Assembly: GCA_003519585.1 (NCBI GenBank)
Contig: DOWL01000052.1
Location: 3,106 to 11,965 of the forward strand
Length of the DNA: 8,860 nucleotides
Reading direction: 5' to 3'
Origin: Nocardioides sp.
Lineage (GTDB): Bacteria > Actinomycetota > Actinomycetes > Propionibacteriales > Nocardioidaceae
Below are positions 1 to 6,690 of this stretch, piece after piece. The notes under the pieces were generated by a model. It searched no databases and was not told where the DNA came from. It saw only the letters and a list, made by a program, of their open reading frames with translations. The translations under genes were made by a program, and so were the position numbers. How positions within the stretch are numbered: position 1 is the first letter of the stretch; each line of letters starts with the position of its first letter.

Positions 1-560
1 TCGGCGAGGCGCTGGGCCTCGGTCACCGCCGTGAATGACACGAAGTGGATGAGGTTGCGAGCCAGCTTCATCCGCGTCCCGGCGCCCAACTCCCCCGCGT
101 GGACCACCGTCGACCCCAGCCGCTCGAGCACCGGCTCCGCGGTGGCGTACGCGACAGTGTCGCCGCCCACCATGATCGCCAGCGAGCCGTTCGCGGCGCC
201 CATCGGCCCGCCGCTCACCGGCGCGTCGAGCACCAACAACCCCATCCGCTCCAGGTCCACGGCGGTCCACGGCGCGATGGTCGAGTGGACCACCACGACC
301 GACATCCACCGGCAGGCGACGATCTCGGCGGCGATCGCACGCACCTGGTCGTCGTCGCGGACCATCACACAGACGACGTCGGTCTGGACAACGCAGTCGG
401 CCACCGTGTCGGCCGCGCGGGCACCGGCGGCGACCAGCTCCGCCACGGGCTCGGGCGCCACGTCGTACACCACCAGGTCGAACGCCGGGTCGGACGCCAG
501 CCGCAGTGCCATGGGGCGGCCGATGGCACCGAGACCGATGAATCCGACGTTGATCGTCAT
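1..560 (-). CDS. 3-hydroxyisobutyrate dehydrogenase-family NAD(P)-dependent oxidoreductase, 3' end outside window
   Basis: This is a beta-hydroxyacid dehydrogenase of the 6PGDH/HIBDH superfamily; such enzymes oxidise a 3-hydroxyacid with NAD(P) in the cytoplasm. The first 186 residues are present, against a usual length of about 290, and the rest lies beyond the left edge. The Rossmann glycine motif GFIGLGAIG is at residues 6-14. The substrate-loop signature DAPVSGG is at 112-118. The family pattern GxGxxxKxxxN appears as GAGTRMKLARN, which places the catalytic Lys at 165 and Asn at 169. The ATG at 558-560 overlaps the stop of the upstream dehydrogenase in an ATGA, so translation is probably coupled. 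It is the last gene of the TetR-P450 operon seen here. The family call is firm. The substrate is unknown, and its operon position argues for the P450 pathway rather than valine breakdown. From memory it corresponds to M. tuberculosis Rv0770. Confidence 0.88.
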   Translation of the reverse strand, partial: MTINVGFIGLGAIGRPMALRLASDPAFDLVVYDVAPEPVAELVAAGARAADTVADCVVQTDVVCVMVRDDDQVRAIAAEIVACRWMSVVVVHSTIAPWTAVDLERMGLLVLDAPVSGGPMGAANGSLAIMVGGDTVAYATAEPVLERLGSTVVHAGELGAGTRMKLARNLIHFVSFTAVTEAQRLA

Positions 561-1294
561 GGCCGGAACGTCTGTCCGCCGTCGACCGCGATGATCTGGC
601 CGGTCACCCACGCGGACTCGTCGGAGAGCAGGAACAGGCACGCGCCGACCATGTCCTCGGGCTGGCCCATTCGCTTGAGCGCCATGCCCTTCACCAGCTC
701 CTGCGCCACCGCGCCCGCCTGGGTGCGAGTGGCCGCGGTGTCGGTCGGCCCGGGCGCGATCGCGTTGACGCGGATGCCCATGCCGCCGAGTTCGTGGGCG
801 AGTTGCTGGGTGAGGCCGTTGACGCCGACCTTGGCCAGCCCGTAGAAGCCGGAGTAGAGGTAGGCCGCGGTGGAGCTCTGGTTGACGATCGAGCCGCCGC
901 CACGCCGCTGCAGCTCGGGGTAGACCGCGCGCGTCATGACCAGCACGCCGTCCATATTCACCGACATGAACCTGCGGTAGTAGTCCCAGTCGACGCTGAT
1001 CAGCAGGTCGAACTGCATCTCGCCGTAGATGGCGGCGTTGTTGACCAGCAGATCGATGCCGCCGAACCGATCGACCGTCGCGGCGACCAGCGCCGCCGCC
1101 GACTGCGCCGAGGAGACGTCGGCATGGACGAACAGACCGTCGATGTCGGCGGCCACCCGCGCTCCGCCCGCGTCGTCGATATCGGCGATCACGACCGAGG
1201 CGCCCTCCGCGGCGAGCGCCCGCGCGTACGCCTCCCCGATGCCCTGCGCGGCACCGGTGACGACCGCGACCTTCCCGTCGAACCGTGCGCTCAC
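557..1294 (-). CDS. SDR family NAD(P)-dependent oxidoreductase (Rv0769-like)
   Basis: This is a classical short-chain dehydrogenase/reductase of 245 residues, the normal length for the family. It interconverts an alcohol and a carbonyl in the cytoplasm. The cofactor motif TGAAQGIG is at residues 13-20. An acidic Asp38 ends the second strand, which favours NAD over NADP. NNAA is at 85-88 and the tetrad Asn is 113. The active-site YGLAK gives Tyr151 and Lys155, and PGPTDT starts at 181. The catalytic Ser is probably Ser141 in NQSSTAA; the Ser-to-Tyr loop is three residues shorter than in textbook SDRs. This loop and the segment YYRRFMSVN resemble Rv0769 of M. tuberculosis as I remember it. The GTG start at 1294 overlaps the stop of the aldehyde dehydrogenase remnant in GTGA, with GGAG five bases upstream. 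It probably acts on the product of the operon's P450; the substrate is not known. Confidence 0.93.
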   Translation of the reverse strand: MSARFDGKVAVVTGAAQGIGEAYARALAAEGASVVIADIDDAGGARVAADIDGLFVHADVSSAQSAAALVAATVDRFGGIDLLVNNAAIYGEMQFDLLISVDWDYYRRFMSVNMDGVLVMTRAVYPELQRRGGGSIVNQSSTAAYLYSGFYGLAKVGVNGLTQQLAHELGGMGIRVNAIAPGPTDTAATRTQAGAVAQELVKGMALKRMGQPEDMVGACLFLLSDESAWVTGQIIAVDGGQTFRP

Positions 1295-1626
1295 GCCGGC
1301 TCCGCCATCGTCTTGATCTCGAGGTATTCCTCGAAGCCGGCCACACCCATCTCCCTACCGAGCCCGGACTGCTTGTAGCCACCGAACGGCGCATCCGGAC
1401 CGAACCACACCCCGCCGTTGACCGCGAGGGTGCCGGTGCGAATCCTCCGGGCGACCGCCTTGGCGCGCTCGAGGTCGGCCGAGTCGACCGAGCCGGAGAG
1501 GCCGTACGGAGACTCGTTGGCGATCCGGACCGCGTCGTCGTCGCCGTCGTACGCGATCACCACCAGCACCGGCCCGAAGATCTCCTCCTGCGCGAGCCGG
1601 CTGGTGTACTTGGCGCTGTCGCTCAC
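1291..1626 (-). pseudogene. C-terminal remnant of an NAD-dependent aldehyde dehydrogenase (AldA/Rv0768-like)
   Basis: The frame is open for 111 codons and matches only the last fifth or so of the aldehyde dehydrogenase family, whose members are about 480-500 residues. It keeps EEIFGPV (residues 14-20), whose second Glu and Phe contact the nicotinamide ribose in intact enzymes. It also keeps the C-terminal blocks [24 protein letters not shown] and GREMG. The dinucleotide-binding half, the general-base Glu and the catalytic Cys are all missing, so no dehydrogenase activity is expected. There is no room for them: the P450 stop lies one base upstream of the GTG start. That start has a good GGAGG nine bases upstream, so the fragment is probably still translated and may only serve to couple P450 to SDR translation. 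The first nine residues (to about TS) could be the old N-terminus joined to the C-terminus by an in-frame deletion, or internal sequence with a chance GTG. Confidence 0.85.
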
Positions 1627-1627
1627 G

Positions 1628-2833
1628 TCACCGCACCTCCAGTGTCATCGGCTCGACGGCGAAGCCCCGGACGTTGACCGAGTGCACCCGACGGCTCGCG
1701 TCGTGGTCGACCGAGATGGTTCGCGTCCGCTCGACCAGGGCGGTCAGCGCGATGCGTGCCTCCAGCCGGGCGAGGTTGGCGCCGAGGCAGAAGTGCCGCC
1801 CGCCGCCGAAGGACAGGAGCTGGGCGAGCTCGTCCGGGTCACGGTCGATGTCGTACTCGGCGGGACGGGTGAACACCCGCTCGTCGCGGTTGGCCGAGCC
1901 CAGGCAGAGCAGCAGCTTCGACCCGGCCGGGGCCACCCGCCCGTACAGCTCGACGTCGTGGAGCAGGTAGCGGGCGAGCAGCTGACTGGAGGTGTCGAAC
2001 CGCAGCGTCTCCTCGATCCATGAGGCCACGAGACCGGTGTTGCCCTGGCCGCCCGGACCGCCGAAGACCTGCTCGAGCTGCGCGGGGTGCCGGGTGAGGT
2101 GGTAGACCGCGTGGCCGAGCAGCTTGGTCGTGGTCTCGTTGCCGGCGACGACCATGAGGAAGAGGAAGGCGATGACGTCCTCGTCGGTGAGCCGCTCGCC
2201 GTCGAGCTCGGCCGCGATCAGGGCGCTGGTGAGGTCGTCGCTCGGCTGCCTCCGCCGCTGGTCGACCATCTGTTGGTAGTAGGCGACCAGCCACAGGGAG
2301 GCCTCGGCGCCGGCGGGCGGTACGTCGTACACGCCGTCCTCGCGGTGTACGACGATGTCGGCCTGACGGCGTACCTCGGCCCGGTCCTCCTCGGGGACGC
2401 CCATCATCTCGGAGATGACGTCCATGGGGAGCTTGCCCGCGAAGTCGGCGATCCAGTCGATGCTGCCGCGCTCGAGGCACTCGCCCAGGTAGCGGTCCGT
2501 GAGCGCCTGGATCCGCGGCATCAGGTCCTGGACCCGACGCGGGGTGAAGCCACGGGAGACCAGGGCACGCAGCCGGTTCTGACGAGGGGGATCCATGCCG
2601 AGGATCGACATGACCTTGTGCGCATCGGGGCCCCACGCCGACTCCTCGATGGCGACGCCCCAGGAGTTGGAGTACGTCGCGTCGGACTTGAGCGCGGCGG
2701 CGATGTCCTCGTGTCGCACCAGCGCCCAGAGGTCGAGGTCCGGGTTGTGGTGCAGCGGATCGTGCTCACGAAGGGCGGCGTAGACCGGGTAGGGGTCGTC
2801 CTGGAAAGCGTAGTCGTAGGGATCGAGCTTCAC
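1628..2833 (-). CDS. cytochrome P450, CYP123-like
   Basis: This is a soluble bacterial cytochrome P450 of 401 residues, the usual length; it inserts one oxygen atom into a substrate using electrons from a ferredoxin. The I-helix oxygen-activation motif is AGNETT (230-235), with Glu in place of the more common Asp. The K-helix ExxR is Glu275-Arg278. The heme loop [10 protein letters not shown] (342-351) supplies the thiolate Cys349. The C-helix [10 protein letters not shown] begins at 80. Segments such as [17 protein letters not shown] and [15 protein letters not shown] closely resemble M. tuberculosis CYP123 as I recall it, and its neighbours are also those of cyp123. The start is a GTG overlapping the tetR stop (GTGA), so translation is likely coupled. 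No ferredoxin or ferredoxin reductase gene lies in the window, so the redox partner must be encoded elsewhere. The P450 family is certain; the CYP123 assignment is probable; the substrate is unknown. Confidence 0.95.
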   Translation of the reverse strand: MKLDPYDYAFQDDPYPVYAALREHDPLHHNPDLDLWALVRHEDIAAALKSDATYSNSWGVAIEESAWGPDAHKVMSILGMDPPRQNRLRALVSRGFTPRRVQDLMPRIQALTDRYLGECLERGSIDWIADFAGKLPMDVISEMMGVPEEDRAEVRRQADIVVHREDGVYDVPPAGAEASLWLVAYYQQMVDQRRRQPSDDLTSALIAAELDGERLTDEDVIAFLFLMVVAGNETTTKLLGHAVYHLTRHPAQLEQVFGGPGGQGNTGLVASWIEETLRFDTSSQLLARYLLHDVELYGRVAPAGSKLLLCLGSANRDERVFTRPAEYDIDRDPDELAQLLSFGGGRHFCLGANLARLEARIALTALVERTRTISVDHDASRRVHSVNVRGFAVEPMTLEVR

Positions 2834-3408
2834 GTGTTGCCCCGCAGGACGGTCGCCATGATCGCGTCGAGTCGGTCGGCGAGGTCGCCGTAGGCGATCA
2901 GGCCCATGCCGGTCTGCAACAGGACGCCGGACAGCGCCATGGTGAGCGCGTCGAGCAGGTCGGGGCGCGCGTCGTCGCCGAGCGCGACCCGGAACCGGTC
3001 CACGAGCTCGACACCGATCACGATCCGGAGCCGTTCGACGTCGGGGTCGGAGCCCAGCAGCGCGTGGTTGGCGGCGGCCGCCAGGTGCGGCCGGTCCGCG
3101 AGCACCTCGGCCAAGTGGGTGGTGACGGCGCTGACCCGCTCCCGCGCCGTACTCCCGGTGATCTCGACCGGGTGGTCCAGCAGCACTTTGCGGTGGAACA
3201 GCTCGGCGAACAGGTGATTGCGCGAGCTGAAGTAGGTGTACGCCGTCGCTGCCGAGACCCCGGCCCGACTCGCGACCCCGCGGATCGTCAACGTGTCGGT
3301 GCCCCGCTCCGCGAGCTCCTCCTCCCCCGCCTCCAGCAGCCGCTCGACCGTCTCCGCCTGCCGCGCGTTGAGCCCCCGCCGCGGCACACTGGACACCTGG
3401 CTGGACAC
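2830..3408 (-). CDS. TetR family transcriptional repressor of the P450 operon
   Basis: This is a 192-residue TetR-type regulator. The N-terminal helix-turn-helix spans about residues 22-65, with the recognition part TIRGVASRAGVSAATAYTYF (41-60). The remaining helices form a ligand and dimer domain with no recognisable subfamily signature. It is the first gene of the operon and ends in a GTGA overlap with the P450, so it is very probably autoregulatory and the local repressor, released by a P450 substrate or product. The GTG at 3408 is chosen because a -35/-10 pair predicts transcription starting exactly there, giving a leaderless mRNA. GTGs at 3396 and 3387 are alternative starts, since residues 2-7 (SSQVSS) come from a 12-bp DNA repeat that may really be operator sequence. 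From memory the counterpart is Rv0767c. Confidence 0.9.
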   Translation of the reverse strand: MSSQVSSVPRRGLNARQAETVERLLEAGEEELAERGTDTLTIRGVASRAGVSAATAYTYFSSRNHLFAELFHRKVLLDHPVEITGSTARERVSAVTTHLAEVLADRPHLAAAANHALLGSDPDVERLRIVIGVELVDRFRVALGDDARPDLLDALTMALSGVLLQTGMGLIAYGDLADRLDAIMATVLRGNT

Positions 3409-3415
3409 CTGTCCA
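3389..3415. repeat. 12-bp-period direct repeat and overlapping palindrome at the tetR start
   Basis: CTGGACACCTG occurs at 3389-3399 and again at 3401-3411, a period of 12 bp. The second copy is part of a perfect inverted repeat TGGACA-CC-TGTCCA at 3402-3415. This palindrome abuts the -10 element and covers the predicted transcription start and the GTG codon, so it could be a second operator. Because the period is a multiple of three, the repeat also encodes a repeated Val-Ser-Ser in the proposed N-terminus of TetR. Confidence 0.45.
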
Positions 3416-3444
3416 ATTTAGAACGCGTTCTCATTCCCGGTCAA
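3409..3444 (-). promoter_or_regulatory. predicted leaderless promoter of the tetR-P450 operon
   Basis: On the minus strand, TTGACC (3444-3439) is a good -35. It is followed by an 18-bp spacer and TAAATT (3420-3415), which fits the actinobacterial -10 pattern TAnnnT. Counting six bases beyond the -10 puts the transcription start at 3408, the first base of the GTG start codon. There is no purine-rich ribosome site at normal spacing, which agrees with a leaderless transcript. This is a prediction from sequence only. Confidence 0.6.
3420..3431. promoter_or_regulatory. palindromic operator AGAACGCGTTCT between -35 and -10
   Basis: This is a perfect 12-bp palindrome lying inside the spacer of the operon promoter and touching the -10 element, where a bound dimer would block RNA polymerase. 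With one more base on each side it fits the KstR-type pattern TnnAACnnGTTnnA except for the last base, which is C. Operators of this general form are used by several actinobacterial TetR proteins, so binding by the adjacent TetR is the simplest reading. Control by a KstR-like sterol regulator is possible but not shown. Confidence 0.55.
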
Positions 3445-3482
3445 GGCTGTGAACGCCAAGTGGACGTTTGGGAGCGCACGCG

Positions 3483-3527
3483 ACGCCGAGTCGGCGCTAC
3501 TGCACGTCAGTAGCGCCGACTCGGCGT
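3483..3527 (-). terminator. 20-bp perfect hairpin downstream of the DMT transporter gene
   Basis: Positions 3483-3502 and 3508-3527 are perfect inverted copies of 20 bp with a 5-nt loop (3503-3507). The hairpin begins two bases after the stop codon of the transporter gene and lies upstream of the -35 of the next operon. This fits a terminator plus insulator. No T-run follows on the minus strand, so it would be a hairpin-only terminator of the kind proposed for GC-rich actinobacteria. Each arm is itself nearly palindromic (CGCCGA-G-TCGGCG), which a simple terminator does not need. Confidence 0.65.
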
Positions 3528-3529
3528 GG

Positions 3530-4390
3530 TCAGGCGAGGCTGAGAGCGAGTACGACGGCGCCGCCGGTGAGGACCAGGGCGGGGAGCAGTCGCTGGCGGG
3601 CCGCTGACTCGTGGAGGACGAAGGCACCGATCAGCACGCCGAAGGCGATGCCGACCTCGCGAAGCGCGGCCACCGCGGCGAGGGCGCCGCTGGTCTGCGC
3701 GAGCAGGACCAGGCCGTAGGCGACCAGCGAGACCGCGCCTCCCAGCAGTCCCTGGAGGACCTGACGGCGGGGTACGGCGAGCAGCGCGCGACCGCGCTTC
3801 GCGACGGCGTACGCCGGGACGACCCACGACTGCAGCAGCATCAGCCAGCCGGCGTAGGCGAGCACCGGTGCACCGCCCGAGACCGAGAGGCCGTCGACGA
3901 CCGTGTAGCCGGCGATCGCCACCCCGGTGCCGAGCGCGGTCGCGATCCCGAGCCGGTCACGCTGGGTGAGCGGCGGCCCGGCCAGCGTCACGCCGACCAG
4001 ACCGACGACCACCAGGGCGAGCCCGACAACCACGGCCGGCCCCAGCGGTGAGCGCGGCAGGACAACCGAGGCGAGCCCGGTCAGCGCCACGCCGGTGCCG
4101 CGACTGACCGGGTAGGCGCGGCTCAGGTCGGCCACGTGGTAGCTCGCCATGAGGAGCAGCAGATAGGCGACGTGGAAGGACGCGGACAGCGCGGCGAGCC
4201 AGAAGTAGTGCCATCCCACCGGCTCGCCGAGCAGTACGCAGACCGCGCCGAGCACCAGCGTCGAGGTCGAGATCAGCGCGAACCCGACCAGCCGGTCCTC
4301 GGCGGTGTGCGCGATCGCGTTCCAGGTGGCGTGCAGGACGGCCGCGAGCAGGACCAGGACGACGACGAGCGGTCCGGGTTCGAGGTGCAA
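3530..4390 (-). CDS. EamA/DMT superfamily transporter
   Basis: This is an integral membrane protein of 286 residues, the usual size for a ten-helix drug/metabolite transporter. Hydrophobic segments lie near residues 7-27, 34-54, 62-82, 97-111, 117-137, 147-165, 174-195, 212-232, 235-257 and 267-285, giving two EamA repeats. Family hallmarks are LLAAVLHATWNAIAH in the first helix and ALREVGIAFGVLIGAFVLHE in the second repeat. It probably exports or imports a small metabolite across the cytoplasmic membrane; the substrate cannot be told from sequence. The start is a TTG at 4390, supported by AGGA seven bases upstream and by the first helix beginning at once after it. It is transcribed alone, divergent from ligB, and ends in a strong hairpin. 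It has no visible functional link to the P450 operon. Confidence 0.88.
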   Translation of the reverse strand: MHLEPGPLVVVLVLLAAVLHATWNAIAHTAEDRLVGFALISTSTLVLGAVCVLLGEPVGWHYFWLAALSASFHVAYLLLLMASYHVADLSRAYPVSRGTGVALTGLASVVLPRSPLGPAVVVGLALVVVGLVGVTLAGPPLTQRDRLGIATALGTGVAIAGYTVVDGLSVSGGAPVLAYAGWLMLLQSWVVPAYAVAKRGRALLAVPRRQVLQGLLGGAVSLVAYGLVLLAQTSGALAAVAALREVGIAFGVLIGAFVLHESAARQRLLPALVLTGGAVVLALSLA

Positions 4391-4476
4391 GCCGAGGTCC
4401 TGTCGGTGGTGATGTCGTTACTGATGTCACTGCTGGTGCGGGCGCGGTGTCGGTGTGGACGGGTTGACTGGTACCC
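4391..4476. promoter_or_regulatory. divergent intergenic region between the transporter and ligB
   Basis: These 86 bp must hold promoters for both genes. The notable element is GTGATGTC-N6-GATGTCAC at 4409-4430, an imperfect inverted repeat (6 of 8 bases pair) that also reads as a direct repeat of TGATGTC with 12-bp spacing. It lies just upstream of the transporter's ribosome site and may be an operator. I could not find a convincing -35/-10 pair for either gene, and ligB has no clear ribosome site. Confidence 0.3.
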
Positions 4477-6033
4477 ATGCTCCTCGCCGACGTGGTCGCC
4501 ACCTCCACCGAGGTCGCCTCGACCCGCTCCCGCAAGGCCAAGGTCGCCGCCTTTGCCGAGCTGCTCTCCCGCGTGGCGGCGTCCTCCGCCGACGAGATCG
4601 AGACGGTCACGTCCTACCTCGCGGGCTCGCTGCGACAGCGCCGCACCGGCCTCGGCTGGCGCTCGATGCAGTCGCTCCCCGAGCCCGCCGCCGAGCCGTC
4701 GCTCAGGGTCCTGGAGGTGCACGAGGCGTTCGACCACATCGCGGCCCTGTCCGGCTCGGGATCCCAGGGTGCGCGGGCGGCTGCGACTGCGGAACTGTTC
4801 GCGCGCGCGACCGCTGCCGAGCAGCCCTGGTTGCGCGGCATCGTCACCGGCGAGGTCCGCCAGGGTGCGCTCGACTCGCTGGTCCAGGAAGGGCTGGCTG
4901 CCGCTGGCGGGGTCCCGCTCGCCGCCGTACGTCGGGCCGCGATGATGGCCGGCTCGACAGTCGCGGTCTCCCCCGCAGCGCTCACCGGCGGCGAGCCCGC
5001 GCTCGCGGATTTCGTCCTCGAAGTCGGCCGTCCGGTGCTGCCGATGCTCGCCTCGAGCGCCACGACGGTCGACGCGGCGATGGCGAAGGCCGGTGGCGAC
5101 CCCGACACACCGGTGGCCGTCGACACCAAGCTCGACGGCATCCGGATCCAGGTGCATCGCAACGGTGACGGCGTGCTTGTCGCGACCCGTTCCCTGGAGG
5201 ACATCACCGCCCGGCTGCCGGAGGTGGTGGCGGTCGCCAGGTCGCTCGCGGCCACGCGATTCGTCCTCGACGGGGAGGTCCTGGCCCTCGACGACCAGGG
5301 CCGGCCGCGACCGTTCCAGGAGACCGCGTCGCGCACGGCCATGAGCCAGGGCGTCCACCTCACTCCTTACTTCTTCGACCTGCTCCACATCGACGGCCAC
5401 GACTTGGTCGACTCGCCCGGCGCCGAGCGATTGGCCGCGCTGGTGGAGCTGGTCCCCGAGGAACATCTGGTCCCGCGTCTGGTCACCGCCGACGCCGCCG
5501 AGGCCGAGGCGTTCACTTCCCGCGTCCTGGACCTGGGCCACGAGGGCGTGGTGGTCAAGAGCCTCGCGGCGCCGTACGACGCCGGCCGCCGCGGCTCAGC
5601 TTGGGTCAAGGTCAAGCCGGTCCACACCCTCGACCTGGTCGTGCTCGCCGTCGAGTGGGGCTCGGGCCGACGGCGCGGCTGGCTCTCCAATATCCACCTC
5701 GGTGCCCGCGACCCGGCAGGCGAGGGTTTCGTGATGCTGGGCAAGACGTTCAAGGGCATGACCGACGAGATGCTCGCCTGGCAGACCGAACGGTTCACCG
5801 AGCTCGCACTCGACCCAGGCACCGTGCGCGACCACCATGTCGTATCAGTGCGGCCCGAGCAGGTGGTCGAGATCGCCTTCGACGGCGTCCAGCGATCCAC
5901 TCGCTACCCCGGTGGCTTGGCGCTCCGATTCGCCAGGGTCGTGCGCTACCGCGACGACAAGACCGCGGACGAGGCGGACACGATCGCGACGGTCCGTTCC
6001 TCGTTCGGCACCGGTCAGGTCTCGTCAGGCTGA
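4477..6033 (+). CDS. ligB: ATP-dependent DNA ligase LigB
   Basis: This enzyme seals nicks in double-stranded DNA using ATP, through a ligase-AMP intermediate. The 518 residues match the length of mycobacterial LigB (about 507). The N-terminal DNA-binding domain occupies roughly residues 1-190. Then come the nucleotidyltransferase motifs: motif I TKLDG with adenylated Lys218, motif III LDGE (264-267), motif IV EGVVVK (356-361) and motif V WVKVKP (376-381). An OB-fold domain follows and ends in motif VI RFARVVRYRDDK (484-495). EWGSGRRRG and NIHLGARDP are blocks shared with Rv3062 as I remember it. Motif I has Asp216 where LigB usually has Glu. All catalytic parts are intact. LigB is an accessory ligase in mycobacteria, where the NAD-dependent LigA is essential. 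The ATG at 4477 matches the MLL start of homologues. The 3' end overlaps the convergent downstream gene by 19 nt. Confidence 0.96.
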   Translation: MLLADVVATSTEVASTRSRKAKVAAFAELLSRVAASSADEIETVTSYLAGSLRQRRTGLGWRSMQSLPEPAAEPSLRVLEVHEAFDHIAALSGSGSQGARAAATAELFARATAAEQPWLRGIVTGEVRQGALDSLVQEGLAAAGGVPLAAVRRAAMMAGSTVAVSPAALTGGEPALADFVLEVGRPVLPMLASSATTVDAAMAKAGGDPDTPVAVDTKLDGIRIQVHRNGDGVLVATRSLEDITARLPEVVAVARSLAATRFVLDGEVLALDDQGRPRPFQETASRTAMSQGVHLTPYFFDLLHIDGHDLVDSPGAERLAALVELVPEEHLVPRLVTADAAEAEAFTSRVLDLGHEGVVVKSLAAPYDAGRRGSAWVKVKPVHTLDLVVLAVEWGSGRRRGWLSNIHLGARDPAGEGFVMLGKTFKGMTDEMLAWQTERFTELALDPGTVRDHHVVSVRPEQVVEIAFDGVQRSTRYPGGLALRFARVVRYRDDKTADEADTIATVRSSFGTGQVSSG

Positions 6034-6452
6034 ATGTGGCCGGCCCTGTCTGGCGGGTCGGGAAATCGCGCATCACAAGGCGAGCAGAGGGTGAGCCACA
6101 CGGATCGGCTGTCCCGGAGTTGGGCGTCTGCGCCACACCACTCGCAGCGGGACTCGGACCTGGTCCTGGCGTCCTCCTTGATGGCACCAAGCGCTGCGGC
6201 CTCGTTATCCGTCCAACACGTCCGATCGCGGACCCAGGGTCGAGGATTCGCCTGGAACGCCAGGACGCCGTACTTCTGCTTGACGTCGAGGAGTTCGTAG
6301 TCCGGGAAGCTCGCGACGATCGACCGATGGCAGTCTGCTACGAGGTCGCGCCAGCCTTCGCCTACCCGAGCGATCTGGAAGTTGACGCGTCTACCATGCC
6401 AGCTGAGTTCGGCCATCAGGGCAGGGCTGTTGGTCGAGTCGAGGAACCACAT
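6015..6452 (-). CDS. hypothetical protein with C-terminal zinc-ribbon-like cysteines
   Basis: This is a 145-residue soluble protein of unknown function. The middle part GW...PDYELLDVKQKYGVLAF (residues 33-67) resembles a widespread bacterial family I recall by the pattern GW..L...L..L.PDY...QVKEKFG.LRFY, which also ends in a Cys-rich knuckle. Here the knuckle is CEWC (Cys103, Cys106) and CSPC (Cys123, Cys126), four ligands that could hold one zinc. There is no signal peptide or membrane segment. The ATG at 6452 has GGAG nine bases upstream. It lies 28 bp downstream of the small membrane protein gene on the same strand, so the two are probably co-transcribed. Its 3' end overlaps the ligB 3' end tail to tail. 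Function is not known; a role alongside the nearby toxin-antitoxin genes is only a possibility. Confidence 0.72.
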   Translation of the reverse strand: MWFLDSTNSPALMAELSWHGRRVNFQIARVGEGWRDLVADCHRSIVASFPDYELLDVKQKYGVLAFQANPRPWVRDRTCWTDNEAAALGAIKEDARTRSESRCEWCGADAQLRDSRSVWLTLCSPCDARFPDPPDRAGHIQPDET

Positions 6453-6480
6453 CGATGCGCGCTCCGTAGTAGGCCCAAGC

Positions 6481-6690
6481 TCAGCTCGGGTGGCGTCGTT
6501 GGCGATCGCGGCCGATCAGCCACAACGTGCCGATCACCGCGGCGGACGCGGCGGCAATTGCCAGCCCGGTGATGAAGCCGTCGCGCGCTCCGTCCTCACG
6601 CCAATCCTGCGCCGCGAACACGACTATCAGGAGCACCGCACCGGCCATCCCACTGCGCAGGTTGGGCCACTTCCTCGGCACCAGTCTCAC
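6481..6690 (-). CDS. small two-helix membrane protein, hypothetical
   Basis: This is a predicted 69-residue protein. The frame is open further upstream, to 6828. The GTG at 6690 is preferred because the purine-rich GAAGGAG lies seven bases before it, and because the extra 46 upstream residues look like non-coding sequence. A basic N-terminus (MRLVPRKWPNLRSG) is followed by two hydrophobic helices, about residues 15-28 and 39-60, joined by the charged turn QDWREDGARDG. The protein ends in a strongly basic tail (GRDRQRRHPS). This layout suggests a helical hairpin in the cytoplasmic membrane with both ends inside. It may share a transcript with the zinc-ribbon-like gene downstream. I recognise no family. 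Confidence 0.55.
   Translation of the reverse strand: MRLVPRKWPNLRSGMAGAVLLIVVFAAQDWREDGARDGFITGLAIAAASAAVIGTLWLIGRDRQRRHPS

Noticed and set aside
2087..2893. Plus-strand open frame of 268 codons opposite the P450
   Set aside because: It is a shadow of the cytochrome P450, whose heme, ExxR and I-helix motifs fix the real strand.
4273..5541. Long minus-strand open frame of 422 codons opposite ligB
   Set aside because: It is antisense to a fully conserved ligase, is rich in Arg, Gly and Asp in the way of GC-rich shadow frames, and has no recognisable motif.
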